Shown piece after piece: positions 36,433 through 46,347 of a DNA stretch of 64,000 bases (the first letter of the stretch is position 1; every line of letters starts with the position of its first letter). The position numbers were made by a program, and so were the translations under genes. The DNA lies in contig NZ_JAFBFW010000003.1 of assembly GCF_016909495.1 (NCBI RefSeq), positions 682,001 to 746,000 of the forward strand, read 5' to 3'. The notes under the pieces are model-generated. The model was not told the origin of the DNA, did no database searches, and worked only from the letters and a program-made list of their open reading frames with translations. This stretch comes from Pantoea coffeiphila (GTDB lineage: Bacteria; Pseudomonadota; Gammaproteobacteria; Enterobacterales; Enterobacteriaceae).

Positions 36433-37473
36433 TCACGGGGCAGGGTAAGTATAACGGCGGTGGATCGCTTCCAGCTCGTCAATAATTTCGGCATCCAGAG
36501 TCAGATCGTAGCTGTCGATATTCACAGTAAGCTGTTCCAGCGTTGTGGCTCCCAGCAGCGTGCTGGCAACAAACGGTTGCTGACGTACAAATGCCAGCGC
36601 CATTTGCGAAGGATCGAGTCCGTGGCGCTGCGCCAGTGCAACATATTCGCTAATTGCTAACTGAGCCTGCTCGCCGCTGTAGCGCGTAAAGCGGCTGAAC
36701 AGCGTATTACGCGCGCCTGCAGGCTTCGCACCGTTCAGATATTTTCCACTCAGCGTACCAAACGCCAGGCTGGAGTAGGCCAGCAGTTCGACGCCCTCAT
36801 GCTGGCTGATTTCTGCCAGTCCCAGCTCGAAGCTGCGGTTTAACAGGCTGTAAGGGTTCTGGATGCTGACGATTCGCGGCAGTTCATGTTTTTCGGCCAG
36901 CTGCAAATAGCGCATCACGCCCCATGGCGTTTCGTTTGAAACCCCGATGTAACGAATCTTCCCTGCGCGCACCTGTTCGGTCAGTGCTTCCAGTGTTTCC
37001 AGCAGCGTCACCGGCGCGGTGTTATCGGTGTATTGATAGTTCAGCTTGCCGAAGTAGTTGGTCTGACGCTGAGGCCAGTGCAGCTGGTATAAATCGATAT
37101 AGTCCGTATTCAGCCTTTTCAGGCTGGCATCCAGTGCTTCACGAATATTTTTGCGATCCAATGCCTGATTGGGTCGGATAGAGGCATCGGCACCGCGTAC
37201 CGGACCCGCCACTTTAGAAGCCAGTACGATTTTGTCGCGGCAGCCGCGCGCTTTCAGCCAGCTGCCGATATATTTCTCAGTTAAACCCTGTGTTTCCGGG
37301 CGCGGCGGCACCGGATACATCTCCGCTGTGTCAATCAGATTAATGCCGCGGCTAAGCGCCAAATCAAGCTGGGCATGCGCGTCGGCTTCGCTGTTTTGTT
37401 CCCCAAACGTCATAGTACCCAGTCCAAGAGAGCTGACTTCAAGTGTGCTGTGGGGGATACGGTGATAATGCAT
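36433..37473 (-). CDS. tas: Aldo-keto reductase Tas
   Basis: NADP-dependent aldo-keto reductase of 346 aa, the same length as E. coli Tas and nearly colinear. It shows LIDTAEMYPV (catalytic Asp/Tyr), LYQLHWPQ and SNETPWGVMRYL, all AKR family landmarks. The E. coli gene was found as a suppressor of tyrosine auxotrophy; the physiological substrate is not settled. Transcribed leftward with ygdR and mutH upstream of it. Confidence 0.93.
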   Translation of the reverse strand: MHYHRIPHSTLEVSSLGLGTMTFGEQNSEADAHAQLDLALSRGINLIDTAEMYPVPPRPETQGLTEKYIGSWLKARGCRDKIVLASKVAGPVRGADASIRPNQALDRKNIREALDASLKRLNTDYIDLYQLHWPQRQTNYFGKLNYQYTDNTAPVTLLETLEALTEQVRAGKIRYIGVSNETPWGVMRYLQLAEKHELPRIVSIQNPYSLLNRSFELGLAEISQHEGVELLAYSSLAFGTLSGKYLNGAKPAGARNTLFSRFTRYSGEQAQLAISEYVALAQRHGLDPSQMALAFVRQQPFVASTLLGATTLEQLTVNIDSYDLTLDAEIIDELEAIHRRYTYPAP

Positions 37474-37652
37474 AGCAGACTTCCTTTTTTCATTATTAAA
37501 AGGTCAGGGACATCAGCTGCGTCCGCAACAGGGGATACTGGCAATAGATTGCGGCGTCTGTGCTTACAGAACCAGAACCCGGTTTTCGACTATAACCGCC
37601 AGACGCGGGAGGTGAAAGAGGGATTACCCATCAGAGAGAGGAAAGCATATCG

Positions 37653-37686
37653 TTTGCCATCTGAAATATCAGCGTCAGATGGCAAA
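37653..37686 (-). terminator. Hairpin behind ygdR
   Basis: TTTGCCATCTGA and TCAGATGGCAAA form a 12-bp perfect stem with a 10-base loop, starting 7 bases after the ygdR stop. There is no T-tract. Confidence 0.6.
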
Positions 37687-37693
37687 GCAGGGT

Positions 37694-37909
37694 TTAGCGC
37701 TCAACGATCGAAGAGATTTCATCACCGTTAATCTGTATTTCATGGCCGGATTCATCAACGTATTTCACCAGTCCAGTTTCTTTATCAATACTTGGCTTAC
37801 CGTCGGTCATAATCATTTTACCGTCTTTGGTCGCCATCACGTAGTCACTACTGCAGCCGCTTACCAGCATTGATACACTTAGCGCCGCAATACCTAACAT
37901 CCACTTCAT
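37694..37909 (-). CDS. ygdR: Small lipoprotein, YgdR/YgdI family (DUF903)
   Basis: A 71-residue lipoprotein: signal peptide with lipobox VSGC, then [20 protein letters not shown], which is the DUF903 SH3-like fold of E. coli YgdR and YgdI. Position between tas and mutH is that of ygdR in E. coli, so I use that symbol. GGGAGA precedes the ATG. Function is not known in the family. Confidence 0.88.
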   Translation of the reverse strand: MKWMLGIAALSVSMLVSGCSSDYVMATKDGKMIMTDGKPSIDKETGLVKYVDESGHEIQINGDEISSIVER

Positions 37910-38054
37910 ACTTGTCTCCCTTAATATTTATTACTTTGTTGAGTGTAGTAATAAACTATTTTCCCTGTAGTGATAATTTCATCAGTCTGAAAATGGACTC
38001 AATCAGGCGCATATTCTTGACATTCGTATAATCTTCCGCAAATCAGCAGGAAAA

Positions 38055-38741
38055 CTACAGTAAAAAATGGCGTGCAAGCAGTGCTGCCGTAAAGGTTTTT
38101 TTCAGATAAAAGCCGCGCGGCAGAGTCATAATGGGTTGCCCATGGCGGCCAATACCTTCGGTCAGCGCTTTACTGTTAGCTGCCTTGGGACGAATTTGCA
38201 AAACCTCGCCGTGGCGAGCGGTAATCTGTTCAACCTGACCCAGCACAATCATATCCATCAGCTCCTCCCAGTCGCGCTGCAGCTGATGTTCCTCTTCACT
38301 ATTGGGGCTCCAGAGCAGCGGTGCGCCAACATGGCGCTCTGCCAGTGGAATAGCTCGTTCACCCTCTACCGGTATCCACAGCACGCGTCCGAGCTTATGC
38401 CGCACGTGACTGTTCTGCCAGGTGACGCCGCTATTACCGGTCAACGGTGCGACGCAAACGAAGGTCGTTTCAAGCGGGCGTCCGGTGGCATCTACGGGAA
38501 TCGTCTTCAGCTCCACGCCAATTTCGGCAAAATCCTGTTCCGGCTTACTGCCTGCGCTGGCACCGAGGTAACGTTCCAGCAGCATCCCCACCCAGCCCTT
38601 ATCCCGTTTAAGGTCTCGGGGAATCGGTAAACTTATACGCCGGGCAAGTTCACCGAGGGTATAACCGGCAAGTGCGTTAGCTCTGTCCAGCAGTTCGGCT
38701 TCATCACGGGGGGGAGGAACGAGGAAAGGAGCGCCTGTCAT
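38055..38741 (-). CDS. mutH: DNA mismatch repair endonuclease MutH
   Basis: Endonuclease of 228 aa that nicks the unmethylated strand at hemimethylated GATC, activated by MutS and MutL. Catalytic D70, E77 and K79 are read in [14 protein letters not shown], at the same residue numbers as in E. coli. It is followed by ygdR, while ygdQ, which separates the two in E. coli, is missing. A long gap with DnaA boxes separates it from the divergent rppH. Confidence 0.96.
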   Translation of the reverse strand: MTGAPFLVPPPRDEAELLDRANALAGYTLGELARRISLPIPRDLKRDKGWVGMLLERYLGASAGSKPEQDFAEIGVELKTIPVDATGRPLETTFVCVAPLTGNSGVTWQNSHVRHKLGRVLWIPVEGERAIPLAERHVGAPLLWSPNSEEEHQLQRDWEELMDMIVLGQVEQITARHGEVLQIRPKAANSKALTEGIGRHGQPIMTLPRGFYLKKTFTAALLARHFLL

Positions 38742-38933
38742 TGTGATATCCAGATCTGTTTAAAAAACGACCTCTCAGTTCCAGCGTTATACGGCCTAAC
38801 GCTAATTCTGGGGGTAAGCATAATAATAGCATGATAAATCATGTTTTTTATTCCCCCCATTGAAGGGGATTTACACTGCTCAGACAAGTTTTACCCGTCT
38901 TATCACCGACAGTGAACAGGATCTTCTACATAG

Positions 38934-38942
38934 TTATCCACA
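38934..38942 (+). promoter_or_regulatory. DnaA box TTATCCACA
   Basis: Perfect match to the high-affinity DnaA box TTATCCACA. Confidence 0.75.
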
Positions 38943-39052
38943 GAAAAATGGGATAACTCACATTTAAAAATAATACTGTTTCGATTTACAGCCTTGACTC
39001 AGGGGGTTTTGGCAACTTTAGCCCCTTTCATGTCCAACTAATCACCATATTC

Positions 39053-39061
39053 TGTGGATAA
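39053..39061 (-). promoter_or_regulatory. DnaA box (minus strand)
   Basis: TGTGGATAA is the exact complement of TTATCCACA, 111 bases from the first box. Confidence 0.75.
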
Positions 39062-39249
39062 ATCATCAAGTGCTCGATCTTTCGCCAGTTGCCGGAAGTC
39101 CGTCTGTGACAGCAGCATGACAACGCCTGATTCAGCGTAAAAATGGCGTTAAACCTTATGATTAACTTGGGGTTATTTCTTTTTTTTGCGAGGTGTCTCC
39201 AAACGTTGAATAAAGTTTTCCCCATCTGTTAACTGAGTTCTGCACAAAG

Positions 39250-39258
39250 CTATCCACA
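39250..39258 (+). promoter_or_regulatory. Near DnaA box CTATCCACA
   Basis: One base different from TTATCCACA, followed by GAAAA as is the first box. Confidence 0.5.
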
Positions 39259-39425
39259 GAAAACGTGAATAAGATCGCCTTTTTGCCCCTGTTTCTGTTT
39301 ATAACTCTGTCCACCGGTAGTAGTTATCCAAGTTCAATGCGGACTCGCAGGCTTAAACCAGTGGTTTACCGCCTGTAAGGAGTGTGAAACAATCAGAACA
39401 TCCAGTTTTAGTTTGAGGTAGTCCG

Positions 39426-39953
39426 GTGATCGATGATGATGGCTACCGCCCGAATGTTGGTATCGTAATTTGTAACAGGCAGGGACAGGTTGTGTGGGCA
39501 AGGCGCTATGGCCAGCACTCCTGGCAGTTTCCTCAGGGAGGGATTAATCCTGGCGAGACGGCGGAACAGGCGATGTACCGCGAACTTTTCGAGGAAGTCG
39601 GTTTGAGCCGTAAGGATGTTCGCATCCTGGCATCCACCCGTAACTGGTTACGATATAAATTGCCAAAACGTTTGGTGCGTTGGGACACAAAGCCGGTTTG
39701 TATCGGCCAAAAACAGAAGTGGTTTCTTCTGCAGCTGTTGTGCAATGACGCGGATATCAATATGCAAACCAGCAGCACGCCAGAGTTTGACGGCTGGCGC
39801 TGGGTCAGCTTCTGGTATCCGGTACGCCAGGTGGTCTCTTTTAAACGCGATGTTTACCGCCGCGTAATGAAAGAATTTGCTGGTGTGGTTATGCCCCTGC
39901 AGGAGAATACCGCGCAGAGAAATACGCAAGGCTTTCGAAGGAAGAGAGGTTAA
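39426..39953 (+). CDS. rppH: RNA pyrophosphohydrolase RppH
   Basis: Nudix hydrolase of 175 aa that removes pyrophosphate from mRNA 5' ends and so starts RNase E decay. The Nudix box is complete at residues 38-60 (G-x5-E44-x7-REL-FEEVGL), with catalytic E53, E56 and E57. It starts with GTG, as E. coli rppH does. The next gene, ptsP, begins 12 bases after its stop, so they form an operon. Confidence 0.96.
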   Translation: MIDDDGYRPNVGIVICNRQGQVVWARRYGQHSWQFPQGGINPGETAEQAMYRELFEEVGLSRKDVRILASTRNWLRYKLPKRLVRWDTKPVCIGQKQKWFLLQLLCNDADINMQTSSTPEFDGWRWVSFWYPVRQVVSFKRDVYRRVMKEFAGVVMPLQENTAQRNTQGFRRKRG

Positions 39954-39965
39954 GCCACGTAGATT

Positions 39966-42212
39966 ATGCTCACACAACTACGCGAAATAGTTGAGAAAGT
40001 GGCGGCAGCGCCCCGGCTTACCGAGGCGCTGGATATTCTGGTTAATGAGATTTGTCTGGCCATGGATATCGAGGTTTGCTCGGTTTATCTGGCCGATCAT
40101 GAACGCCGCTGTTACTACCTGATGGCAACGCGTGGGCTGAAAAAGCCGCGTGGGCGTACTGTCGCCCTTGCATTTGATGAAGGCATTGTCGGGCTGGTTG
40201 GCCGCCTTGCCGAACCTATCAACCTCGCCGATGCGCAAAAGCACCCAAGTTTTAAATTTATCCCCTCCGTGAAAGAAGAGCGCTTTCGCTCGTTTCTTGG
40301 CGTACCGATTATCAGCCGACGCCAGCTGCAGGGCGTTCTGGTGGTTCAGCAACGCGAACATCGGCAGTTCGATGAGAGCGAAGAGTCGTTTCTGGTTACC
40401 CTTGCCACTCAGATGGCGGCGATCCTTTCTCAGTCGCAGCTTAATGTTCTCTTTGGGCAGTACAGGCAGACGCGAATCAAAGCGCTGGCGGCCTCACCTG
40501 GCGTAGCGATAGCCGAAGGCTGGGTTGATTCCTCACAGCCCTCACTGGAGAATGTTTCTGCCGCCTCAACGCTGGATTCTGTGCGTGAGCGTGAGCGTCT
40601 GGCGCTGGCGATGGCTGAAGCATCGAACGAATTTCGCCGCTACAGCAAGCGTTTCACCGCCAGCATGCATAAAGAAAGCGCGGCTATTTTCGACCTCTAT
40701 TCGCACCTGCTCAGCGATGCGCGACTGAAAAAAGATCTGCTGGCGGAAATTGATGCCGGTTCGGTGGCTGAGTGGGCAGTAAAAAAGGTTATTGAGAAAT
40801 TCGCCGCCCAGTTTGCCAGTCTGCAGGACAGCTACCTGCGGGAGCGGGCGGGTGATTTGCGTGTGCTCGGCCAGCGCCTGCTGTTTCACCTCGATGATAC
40901 GATTCAGGGCACCAATACCTGGCCTGAGCGCTTTGTGCTGGTGGCCGACGAACTGACGGCTACCACTCTGGCAGAACTGCCGCGTGAAAGACTGGCGGGG
41001 GTTGTCGTACGCGATGGTGCCGCTAACTCTCATGCGGCGATCATGGTTCGCGCTATGGGTATCCCAACGGTGATGGGAGCCGATATTCAGCCCGACCTGA
41101 TGAAGGGGCGCTTGCTCATCGTCGATGGTTATCGCGGTGAACTGCTGGTCGATCCCGAACCGGTGCTGGTGCAGGAATATCAGCGGCTGATCAGTGAAGA
41201 AAATGAATTAAGCCAGCTGGCAGAAGGCCTGGTTGAGCAACCGGGAGCGCTTAAAAGCGGTGAACCGGTGAAAGTCATGCTTAACGCGGGTTTGAGTGCT
41301 GAACATGAGCATCCGATCGGTAGCCGGGTCGATGGCGTGGGCCTCTATCGTACCGAGATTCCGTTTATGTTACAGAACGGTTTTCCCTCGGAAGAAGAGC
41401 AGGTTGCACAGTATCAGGGAATGCTGCAGCTGTTTCTGGACAAGCCGGTCACATTGCGCACGCTGGATATCGGTGCCGACAAGCAGCTGCCCTATATGCC
41501 GATTAGTGAAGAAAACCCTTCGTTGGGATGGCGGGGTATTCGCCTGACGCTCGATCAGCCCGAGATCTTTCTTGTTCAGCTGCGCGCAATGCTGCGGGCC
41601 AACGTTGCCAGCGGAAACCTGAGCATCCTGCTGCCAATGATCACCAGCCTTGAGGAGATCGACGAGGCACGGCGCCTGCTCGACAGGGCGGGGCGCGAGG
41701 TGGAAGAAATGCTGGGCTATACGATTCCGCGCCCGCGCCTCGGGGTAATGATCGAAGTTCCGTCGATGATCTTTATGCTGAGCCATCTGCGGGGTCGCGT
41801 AGATTTTGTTTCCGTTGGCACCAACGATTTGACCCAGTACCTGCTGGCCGTGGATCGTAACAACACTCGGGTTGCCAGCCTTTACGACAGTCTGCATCCA
41901 GCCGTACTCCGTGCATTGCACAGTATTGGACAGGAGGCCAGCCGTGCAGGGGTAGAGCTATGCCTTTGTGGCGAAATGGCGGGCGATCCGATGTGTGTGG
42001 TTATGCTGATCGGCATGGGTTACTACCATCTCAGCATGAACGGCCGTAATGTGGCGCGCGTAAAGTATTTACTTCGCCATATCGACCAGTCAGAGGCCCG
42101 GGAACTTGCGCAGCGTGGTCTGGAAGCGCCGCACACCAGTGAAGTCCGTCAACTGATTGCGGCTTTTATGGAGCGCAGAGGGCTGGGCGGTTTGATCCGG
42201 GGCGGGAAATAG
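39966..42212 (+). CDS. ptsP: Nitrogen-PTS enzyme I (PtsP, EI-Ntr)
   Basis: Phosphoenolpyruvate-protein phosphotransferase of the nitrogen PTS, 748 aa as in E. coli. An N-terminal GAF domain (about 1-165) senses small molecules, then an EI module follows with phospho-accepting H356 in GAANSHAAIM and the PEP-binding C-terminal domain (VSVGTNDLTQYLLAVDRNN; CGEMAGDP). It starts the phosphate chain to NPr and EIIA-Ntr. Downstream of rppH in the same operon. Confidence 0.95.
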   Translation: MLTQLREIVEKVAAAPRLTEALDILVNEICLAMDIEVCSVYLADHERRCYYLMATRGLKKPRGRTVALAFDEGIVGLVGRLAEPINLADAQKHPSFKFIPSVKEERFRSFLGVPIISRRQLQGVLVVQQREHRQFDESEESFLVTLATQMAAILSQSQLNVLFGQYRQTRIKALAASPGVAIAEGWVDSSQPSLENVSAASTLDSVRERERLALAMAEASNEFRRYSKRFTASMHKESAAIFDLYSHLLSDARLKKDLLAEIDAGSVAEWAVKKVIEKFAAQFASLQDSYLRERAGDLRVLGQRLLFHLDDTIQGTNTWPERFVLVADELTATTLAELPRERLAGVVVRDGAANSHAAIMVRAMGIPTVMGADIQPDLMKGRLLIVDGYRGELLVDPEPVLVQEYQRLISEENELSQLAEGLVEQPGALKSGEPVKVMLNAGLSAEHEHPIGSRVDGVGLYRTEIPFMLQNGFPSEEEQVAQYQGMLQLFLDKPVTLRTLDIGADKQLPYMPISEENPSLGWRGIRLTLDQPEIFLVQLRAMLRANVASGNLSILLPMITSLEEIDEARRLLDRAGREVEEMLGYTIPRPRLGVMIEVPSMIFMLSHLRGRVDFVSVGTNDLTQYLLAVDRNNTRVASLYDSLHPAVLRALHSIGQEASRAGVELCLCGEMAGDPMCVVMLIGMGYYHLSMNGRNVARVKYLLRHIDQSEARELAQRGLEAPHTSEVRQLIAAFMERRGLGGLIRGGK

Positions 42213-42369
42213 TCATCCGATCCGGTGCTTAACAAAGTTTACAGTTACGCCGGGCCGGAATAATTCGCATTATGCTATCATGCGCAGCCTTAAGCAGCAG
42301 CGCCATGTGCGCACGCGTCTACATATTCCGTCGCCTGTCCGTCAGGACAGAATTTAAAAATGGTGAAAG

Positions 42370-43248
42370 ATGAATAACGGCTATCTGGCTTTCCCCCAAT
42401 TTGATCCGGTGATCTTCTCTATCGGCCCTGTGTCTCTTCACTGGTATGGGCTGATGTATCTGGTTGGTTTTGTTTTCGCTATGTGGCTGGCCGTTCGCCG
42501 GGCTAATAAGCCTGGAAGCGGCTGGAAAAAAGAGGAAGTTGAAAATCTGCTTTATGCGGGTTTCCTCGGTGTGTTCCTCGGCGGCCGTATCGGCTATGTA
42601 TTTTTCTACAATCTGCCGCTGTTCCTCGATAATCCGCTGTATCTGTTTAAGGTATGGGATGGTGGTATGTCATTCCACGGCGGCCTGATTGGTGTGATCG
42701 TCGTGATGCTGATCTTCGCCCGCCGCACCAAGCGTACTTTCTTCCAGGTTTCGGACTTTATCGCTCCGCTGATCCCGTTTGGCCTGGGCGCTGGTCGCCT
42801 CGGTAATTTTATCAACGGAGAACTGTGGGGGCGCGTTGACCCAAATCTGCCGTGGGCGATGCTGTTCCCCGGCTCACGCAGCGAAGATATCGCACTGGTT
42901 TCCACTCATCCGGAATGGCAGTCTCTGCTGGCGACCTACGGTGTACTGCCGCGTCACCCTTCACAGCTTTATGAGCTGATTCTGGAAGGGATCGTGCTGT
43001 TTATCATTCTGAATGTGTTTATCCGCAAATCGCGCCCGATGGGAGCCGTCTCAGGCCTGTTCCTGATTGGTTATGGCGCCTTCCGTATTATTATTGAGTT
43101 CTTCCGTCAGCCCGATCAGCAGCTTGGTCTGTTCAGCGGCATCAGCATGGGGCAAATCCTCTCCGTGCCGATGATTCTGGCCGGCGTGATTATGATGATC
43201 TGGGCGTATCGTCGTCGCCCGCAGCAGCAACTTCGTGAGGAAAAATGA
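42370..43248 (+). CDS. lgt: Prolipoprotein diacylglyceryl transferase
   Basis: Inner-membrane enzyme of 292 aa that adds diacylglycerol to the lipobox cysteine of prolipoproteins. The Lgt signature [16 protein letters not shown] and the essential histidine region [11 protein letters not shown] are present, with about seven membrane segments. The stop overlaps the thyA start by 4 bp (ATGA), as in E. coli. Confidence 0.96.
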   Translation: MNNGYLAFPQFDPVIFSIGPVSLHWYGLMYLVGFVFAMWLAVRRANKPGSGWKKEEVENLLYAGFLGVFLGGRIGYVFFYNLPLFLDNPLYLFKVWDGGMSFHGGLIGVIVVMLIFARRTKRTFFQVSDFIAPLIPFGLGAGRLGNFINGELWGRVDPNLPWAMLFPGSRSEDIALVSTHPEWQSLLATYGVLPRHPSQLYELILEGIVLFIILNVFIRKSRPMGAVSGLFLIGYGAFRIIIEFFRQPDQQLGLFSGISMGQILSVPMILAGVIMMIWAYRRRPQQQLREEK

Positions 43249-44039
43249 AACAGTATCTGGAATTAATGCAGCATGTCCTTGAACAGGGCACACCGAAAAA
43301 CGATCGTACCGGAACGGGTACGCTGTCGGTCTTCGGTCATCAGATGCGTTTCAATTTGCAGGATGGTTTTCCGCTGGTTACCACCAAGAAGTGCCATCTG
43401 CGATCCATCATTCATGAACTGCTGTGGTTCCTCAATGGCGACACCAATATCGCTTATCTGAAGGAAAATAACGTCTCGATCTGGGACGAGTGGGCGGATG
43501 AAAACGGCGACCTCGGCCCGGTCTACGGCAAACAGTGGCGCAGCTGGGGTGCACCGGATGGTCGCCAGATCGACCAGCTGAGCAAGGTTGTTGAGCAGCT
43601 TAAAAACGATCCCGATTCTCGCCGTATCATCGTTTCCGCGTGGAACGTGGGTGAACTGGATGAGATGGCGCTGGCACCGTGCCACGCTTTCTTCCAGTTT
43701 TACGTCGCGGACGGCAAGCTTTCCTGCCAGCTCTATCAGCGCTCGTGCGATATTTTCCTCGGGCTGCCGTTTAATATCGCCAGTTATGCTCTGCTGGTGC
43801 ATATGATGGCACAGCAGTGCGATCTGGAAGTGGGTGATTTCGTCTGGACCGGGGGGGATACCCACCTGTACAGCAACCACCTGGAACAGACTCGCCTGCA
43901 GCTGAGCCGTGAACCGCGCGCGCTGCCTCAGCTGGTGATTAAACGTAAACCGGCCTCTATTTTCGACTATCGTTTCGATGATTTCGAAATCGTCGGTTAC
44001 GACCCACATCCGGCGATTAAAGCGCCGGTAGCCGTGTAA
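43245..44039 (+). CDS. thyA: Thymidylate synthase
   Basis: Cytoplasmic enzyme of 264 aa that makes dTMP from dUMP using methylene-tetrahydrofolate. The nucleophile Cys is in [12 protein letters not shown] (about residue 146), with [18 protein letters not shown] after it. Overlaps lgt by 4 bp and is probably translationally coupled to it. Confidence 0.97.
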   Translation: MKQYLELMQHVLEQGTPKNDRTGTGTLSVFGHQMRFNLQDGFPLVTTKKCHLRSIIHELLWFLNGDTNIAYLKENNVSIWDEWADENGDLGPVYGKQWRSWGAPDGRQIDQLSKVVEQLKNDPDSRRIIVSAWNVGELDEMALAPCHAFFQFYVADGKLSCQLYQRSCDIFLGLPFNIASYALLVHMMAQQCDLEVGDFVWTGGDTHLYSNHLEQTRLQLSREPRALPQLVIKRKPASIFDYRFDDFEIVGYDPHPAIKAPVAV

Positions 44040-44044
44040 AAATA

Positions 44045-44075
44045 CTATCCCCGGCATGCATAATGCCGGGGATAG
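44045..44075 (-). terminator. Hairpin between thyA and the dipeptidase gene
   Basis: A 13-bp perfect stem CTATCCCCGGCAT / ATGCCGGGGATAG with loop GCATA. On the minus strand a T-run follows, so it fits best as terminator for the leftward gene; thyA converges on it. Confidence 0.75.
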
Positions 44076-44077
44076 CA

Positions 44078-44647
44078 TTACGCCGCGGATTGCGGTGGAT
44101 AACAGTCAAAAATATCCGTCAGCAGCGGATAATCTGCCGCTCCAGGCAGCTCAAAGTGCCACCATTCGGTCGTAATCCCCTTGAAGCCTCCTTCAAGCAT
44201 AATCGCACTCAGCATCAGCCGGTTACGTAATGTCCGCGTCGGGATCGAAGGATGCCAGGGATGTGAACATTCGTGCATTTCGTCAAAACCACTGCCCATA
44301 TCCACAATCGCTCCCTGTTCATCCATCAGCGTGACGTCAACAGCCGTTCCGCGGGAGTGATTCGAGCCCTGAGTGACGGGGATAACGTAGTCAGGATTTG
44401 GGCAGGCCAGCCACAGATTCATTTGCGCTTTCTGCGGACGGTATGCATCGTAGACCAGTAGGGTAAAGCCTGCCAGAGCGGCGATATGCGCACTGCGAGC
44501 CAGCGCTGCTGCAGCATCCGGGTGCAACAGGCAACGGTGTTCGCAGTAAATCGGCTGGCCGGTAATGTTATCCGCCGTGGCATATTTTAAATCGATCTTC
44601 ACCTGCGGCAGCGAGGTGGCAATATCGATCATTTGAATCTCATCCAT
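44078..44647 (-). CDS. ddpX: D-alanyl-D-alanine dipeptidase (VanX/DdpX family)
   Basis: Zinc dipeptidase of 189 aa (E. coli DdpX 193). Zinc ligands are read in SNHSRGTAVD (H97, D104) and EWWHFE (H164, with catalytic E161); R70 in DAYRPQ fits the transition-state arginine of VanX. No signal peptide is visible from the ATG at 44647, so it is probably cytoplasmic, recycling D-Ala-D-Ala. An in-frame start 34 codons upstream gives a basic N-terminus unlike the family. The symbol is by similarity; its place beside thyA differs from E. coli ddpX. Confidence 0.82.
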   Translation of the reverse strand: MDEIQMIDIATSLPQVKIDLKYATADNITGQPIYCEHRCLLHPDAAAALARSAHIAALAGFTLLVYDAYRPQKAQMNLWLACPNPDYVIPVTQGSNHSRGTAVDVTLMDEQGAIVDMGSGFDEMHECSHPWHPSIPTRTLRNRLMLSAIMLEGGFKGITTEWWHFELPGAADYPLLTDIFDCYPPQSAA

Positions 44648-44918
44648 TTTCTCTCTCTTGGTTCTGCTCGAATCTGGCACGCTGGCTTTTTTCAGGTTTT
44701 TTTCGGCTCTGTCACCGTTGACCCGCTCAGGCATCTTAGCCTTTCTCACTATTGGTGCTAGGCAAATCCGGCGATGGTATCAGACTTGTTGGTAAAAATG
44801 TGTAGCGCCCCGCAGCGACAATGAAAGCCGGTGAGAAGACGTATTTAGCCTGGAAGATAACGCGTAAACCCACAAGGTACTGCTGGCGGCGCGGCGGAGA
44901 AAAGCCAACACTCGGCTG

Positions 44919-45386
44919 ATGAAAATAACGCAATCAGCGGGATTCACATTGCTGGAACTGATGATGGTAATCGCGCTCATCGCTGTACTGAGCCTGGGGT
45001 CATGGCAGGGCTGGCAGCGATGGCAGCAGCTACGTCAGCTTAATGACAGTGCGCAGCAGATCCAGCGGCTGCTTCTGCGCCTGCGCAGCGATGCCTGGTG
45101 GCATAACGCCGACAGGGTCATCTGGCTTAAGCCGGGCAGATACTGGTGTCTGGGAGGCGGAAGTATTCCTGATGTCTGTTCCCCGCAGGCCCGCTTTACA
45201 CTATTGGCTCCGTGGCCGGAAGTCAGCATACGCTCGATGACCGCTGAGATCGGGTTCTATGGTGTGAAGAACACCGCCCGCCCTGGCAATATCACTATTG
45301 CAAGTGATGCCGGTGAACGGCGAATCATTGTCTCTTCGCGTGGCAGAGTGCGCATTTGCTCAGTATCAGAGGAAGGATGTCGATGA
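44919..45386 (+). CDS. ppdA: Prepilin-like protein PpdA
   Basis: Type IV pilin-like minor pseudopilin of 155 aa. A short leader ends in G8 before FTLLELMMVIALIAVL, the usual methylated-Phe helix and E at position +5. First gene of a four-gene cluster (ppdA, ppdB, ygdB, ppdC) that in E. coli lies between thyA and recC. Its stop overlaps the ppdB ATG. Assembly would need the prepilin peptidase and a type II or type IV machine encoded elsewhere. Confidence 0.88.
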   Translation: MKITQSAGFTLLELMMVIALIAVLSLGSWQGWQRWQQLRQLNDSAQQIQRLLLRLRSDAWWHNADRVIWLKPGRYWCLGGGSIPDVCSPQARFTLLAPWPEVSIRSMTAEIGFYGVKNTARPGNITIASDAGERRIIVSSRGRVRICSVSEEGCR

Positions 45387-45925
45387 ATACGGGAGGATTT
45401 ACCTTACTTGAAACGCTGCTGGCGATGGCGATCGGAAGCGTCATAATGCTCGGCGCTGCGCGAACGTTACCGCTATTGCAGCAGCATAATTTGCGCCTGC
45501 AGATACAGGTTCAGCTTAATGAAGAGCTACAGCAGATTATGCAGACGCTGGAAAAGGCCGCCCGGCGCGCGGGCTACTGCCACGGTCGCTGTAACGGGGC
45601 TGCGATGCAGATTCAGAACGCAGGTCGCTGCCTGCTGGTGCGCTGGGATGAAAACAGCAATGGACAATGGGAGAGCACCGGGCGAGAAGACAGCGATTAC
45701 TACGGCTTTCGCTTAAGATCGAAAAATCTGGAAATGCAGCGCGGCGTTGATCGCTGTGAAGGCGGCGGCTGGGAGAAGCTGAACGATCCCCGTGTCATCG
45801 CCATTGAGGAGTTCAGGGTGGTTCGCAATCGGCAGCAGGTCCGAGTCATGTTGAAGGGGAGTTCCAGCGTCTGGCCTGCTCTGGTCCAGCATATTGAGCA
45901 CTGGCTGGTGGCGGAGAATTTATAA
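45383..45925 (+). CDS. ppdB: Prepilin-like protein PpdB
   Basis: Pseudopilin of 180 aa, with leader MNTGG before FTLLETLLAMAIGSVIML. The ATG at 45383 overlaps the ppdA stop (ATGA) and has AGGAAGG at proper distance; earlier in-frame starts are poorer. Shows the larger, cysteine-bearing head (RAGYCHGRCNGA) usual in the GspJ/PilW-like class. Confidence 0.86.
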   Translation: MNTGGFTLLETLLAMAIGSVIMLGAARTLPLLQQHNLRLQIQVQLNEELQQIMQTLEKAARRAGYCHGRCNGAAMQIQNAGRCLLVRWDENSNGQWESTGREDSDYYGFRLRSKNLEMQRGVDRCEGGGWEKLNDPRVIAIEEFRVVRNRQQVRVMLKGSSSVWPALVQHIEHWLVAENL

Positions 45926-46347
45926 TGCACCGACAACAGGGAAGCGGCGCACTGCTGATGGTAATTATCATTTTGCTTATGGGCACCGCATTGCTGCACG
46001 CTACACGCCAGCAGCTGAGTGATAATCTCAGCCTGGTCAGTGATGAACGGCTCTATATCCTGGAGTACACCGATGCGGTATCCGCGTTGGCGTGGGGAGA
46101 GCGTTTGACGTGGCTCAATGCTGCTGAAGGCTGGTACTGTCAGATCCAGCCGCAGTATACCTGGCGCGCCTGCCTGCTAAGCCACGCCTCCGGAATGCTG
46201 TTGCGCGGTGACAGCGGCAGTGGAACGTTGTCTCTGTATCGCTGGGTTAGCAGCCTTACCGGTGGAAAAGTTAGCGCGGTCCCTCAGGGCTGGCTGGATT
46301 ATTGCCCATTGCCCGACAGGAGCCTGTGTGACGATCCCTCGTCGTAA
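45925..46347 (+). CDS. ygdB: YgdB-family protein of the prepilin cluster (DUF2509)
   Basis: A 140-residue protein with one N-terminal membrane helix (GSGALLMVIIILLMGTALL). It is the E. coli YgdB (DUF2509) counterpart by place and length, and is like a PilX-type minor pilin with an atypical leader. It overlaps ppdB by one base, and its end overlaps the ppdC start. Confidence 0.82.
   Translation: MHRQQGSGALLMVIIILLMGTALLHATRQQLSDNLSLVSDERLYILEYTDAVSALAWGERLTWLNAAEGWYCQIQPQYTWRACLLSHASGMLLRGDSGSGTLSLYRWVSSLTGGKVSAVPQGWLDYCPLPDRSLCDDPSS

Larger units (their letters stand above)
38742..39425. other. Long gap between mutH and rppH with DnaA boxes
   Basis: About 680 bases without a credible gene. 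Two perfect DnaA boxes (38934-38942 and 39053-39061, opposite strands), one near box (39250-39258) and a poorer one TTATCCAAG (39324-39332) are scattered through AT-rich sequence. The last part carries the rppH leader. Confidence 0.6.

Noticed and set aside
39028-39225. Minus-strand 65-codon frame in the mutH-rppH gap
   Set aside because: It runs through a DnaA box and has no ribosome site or recognisable feature.
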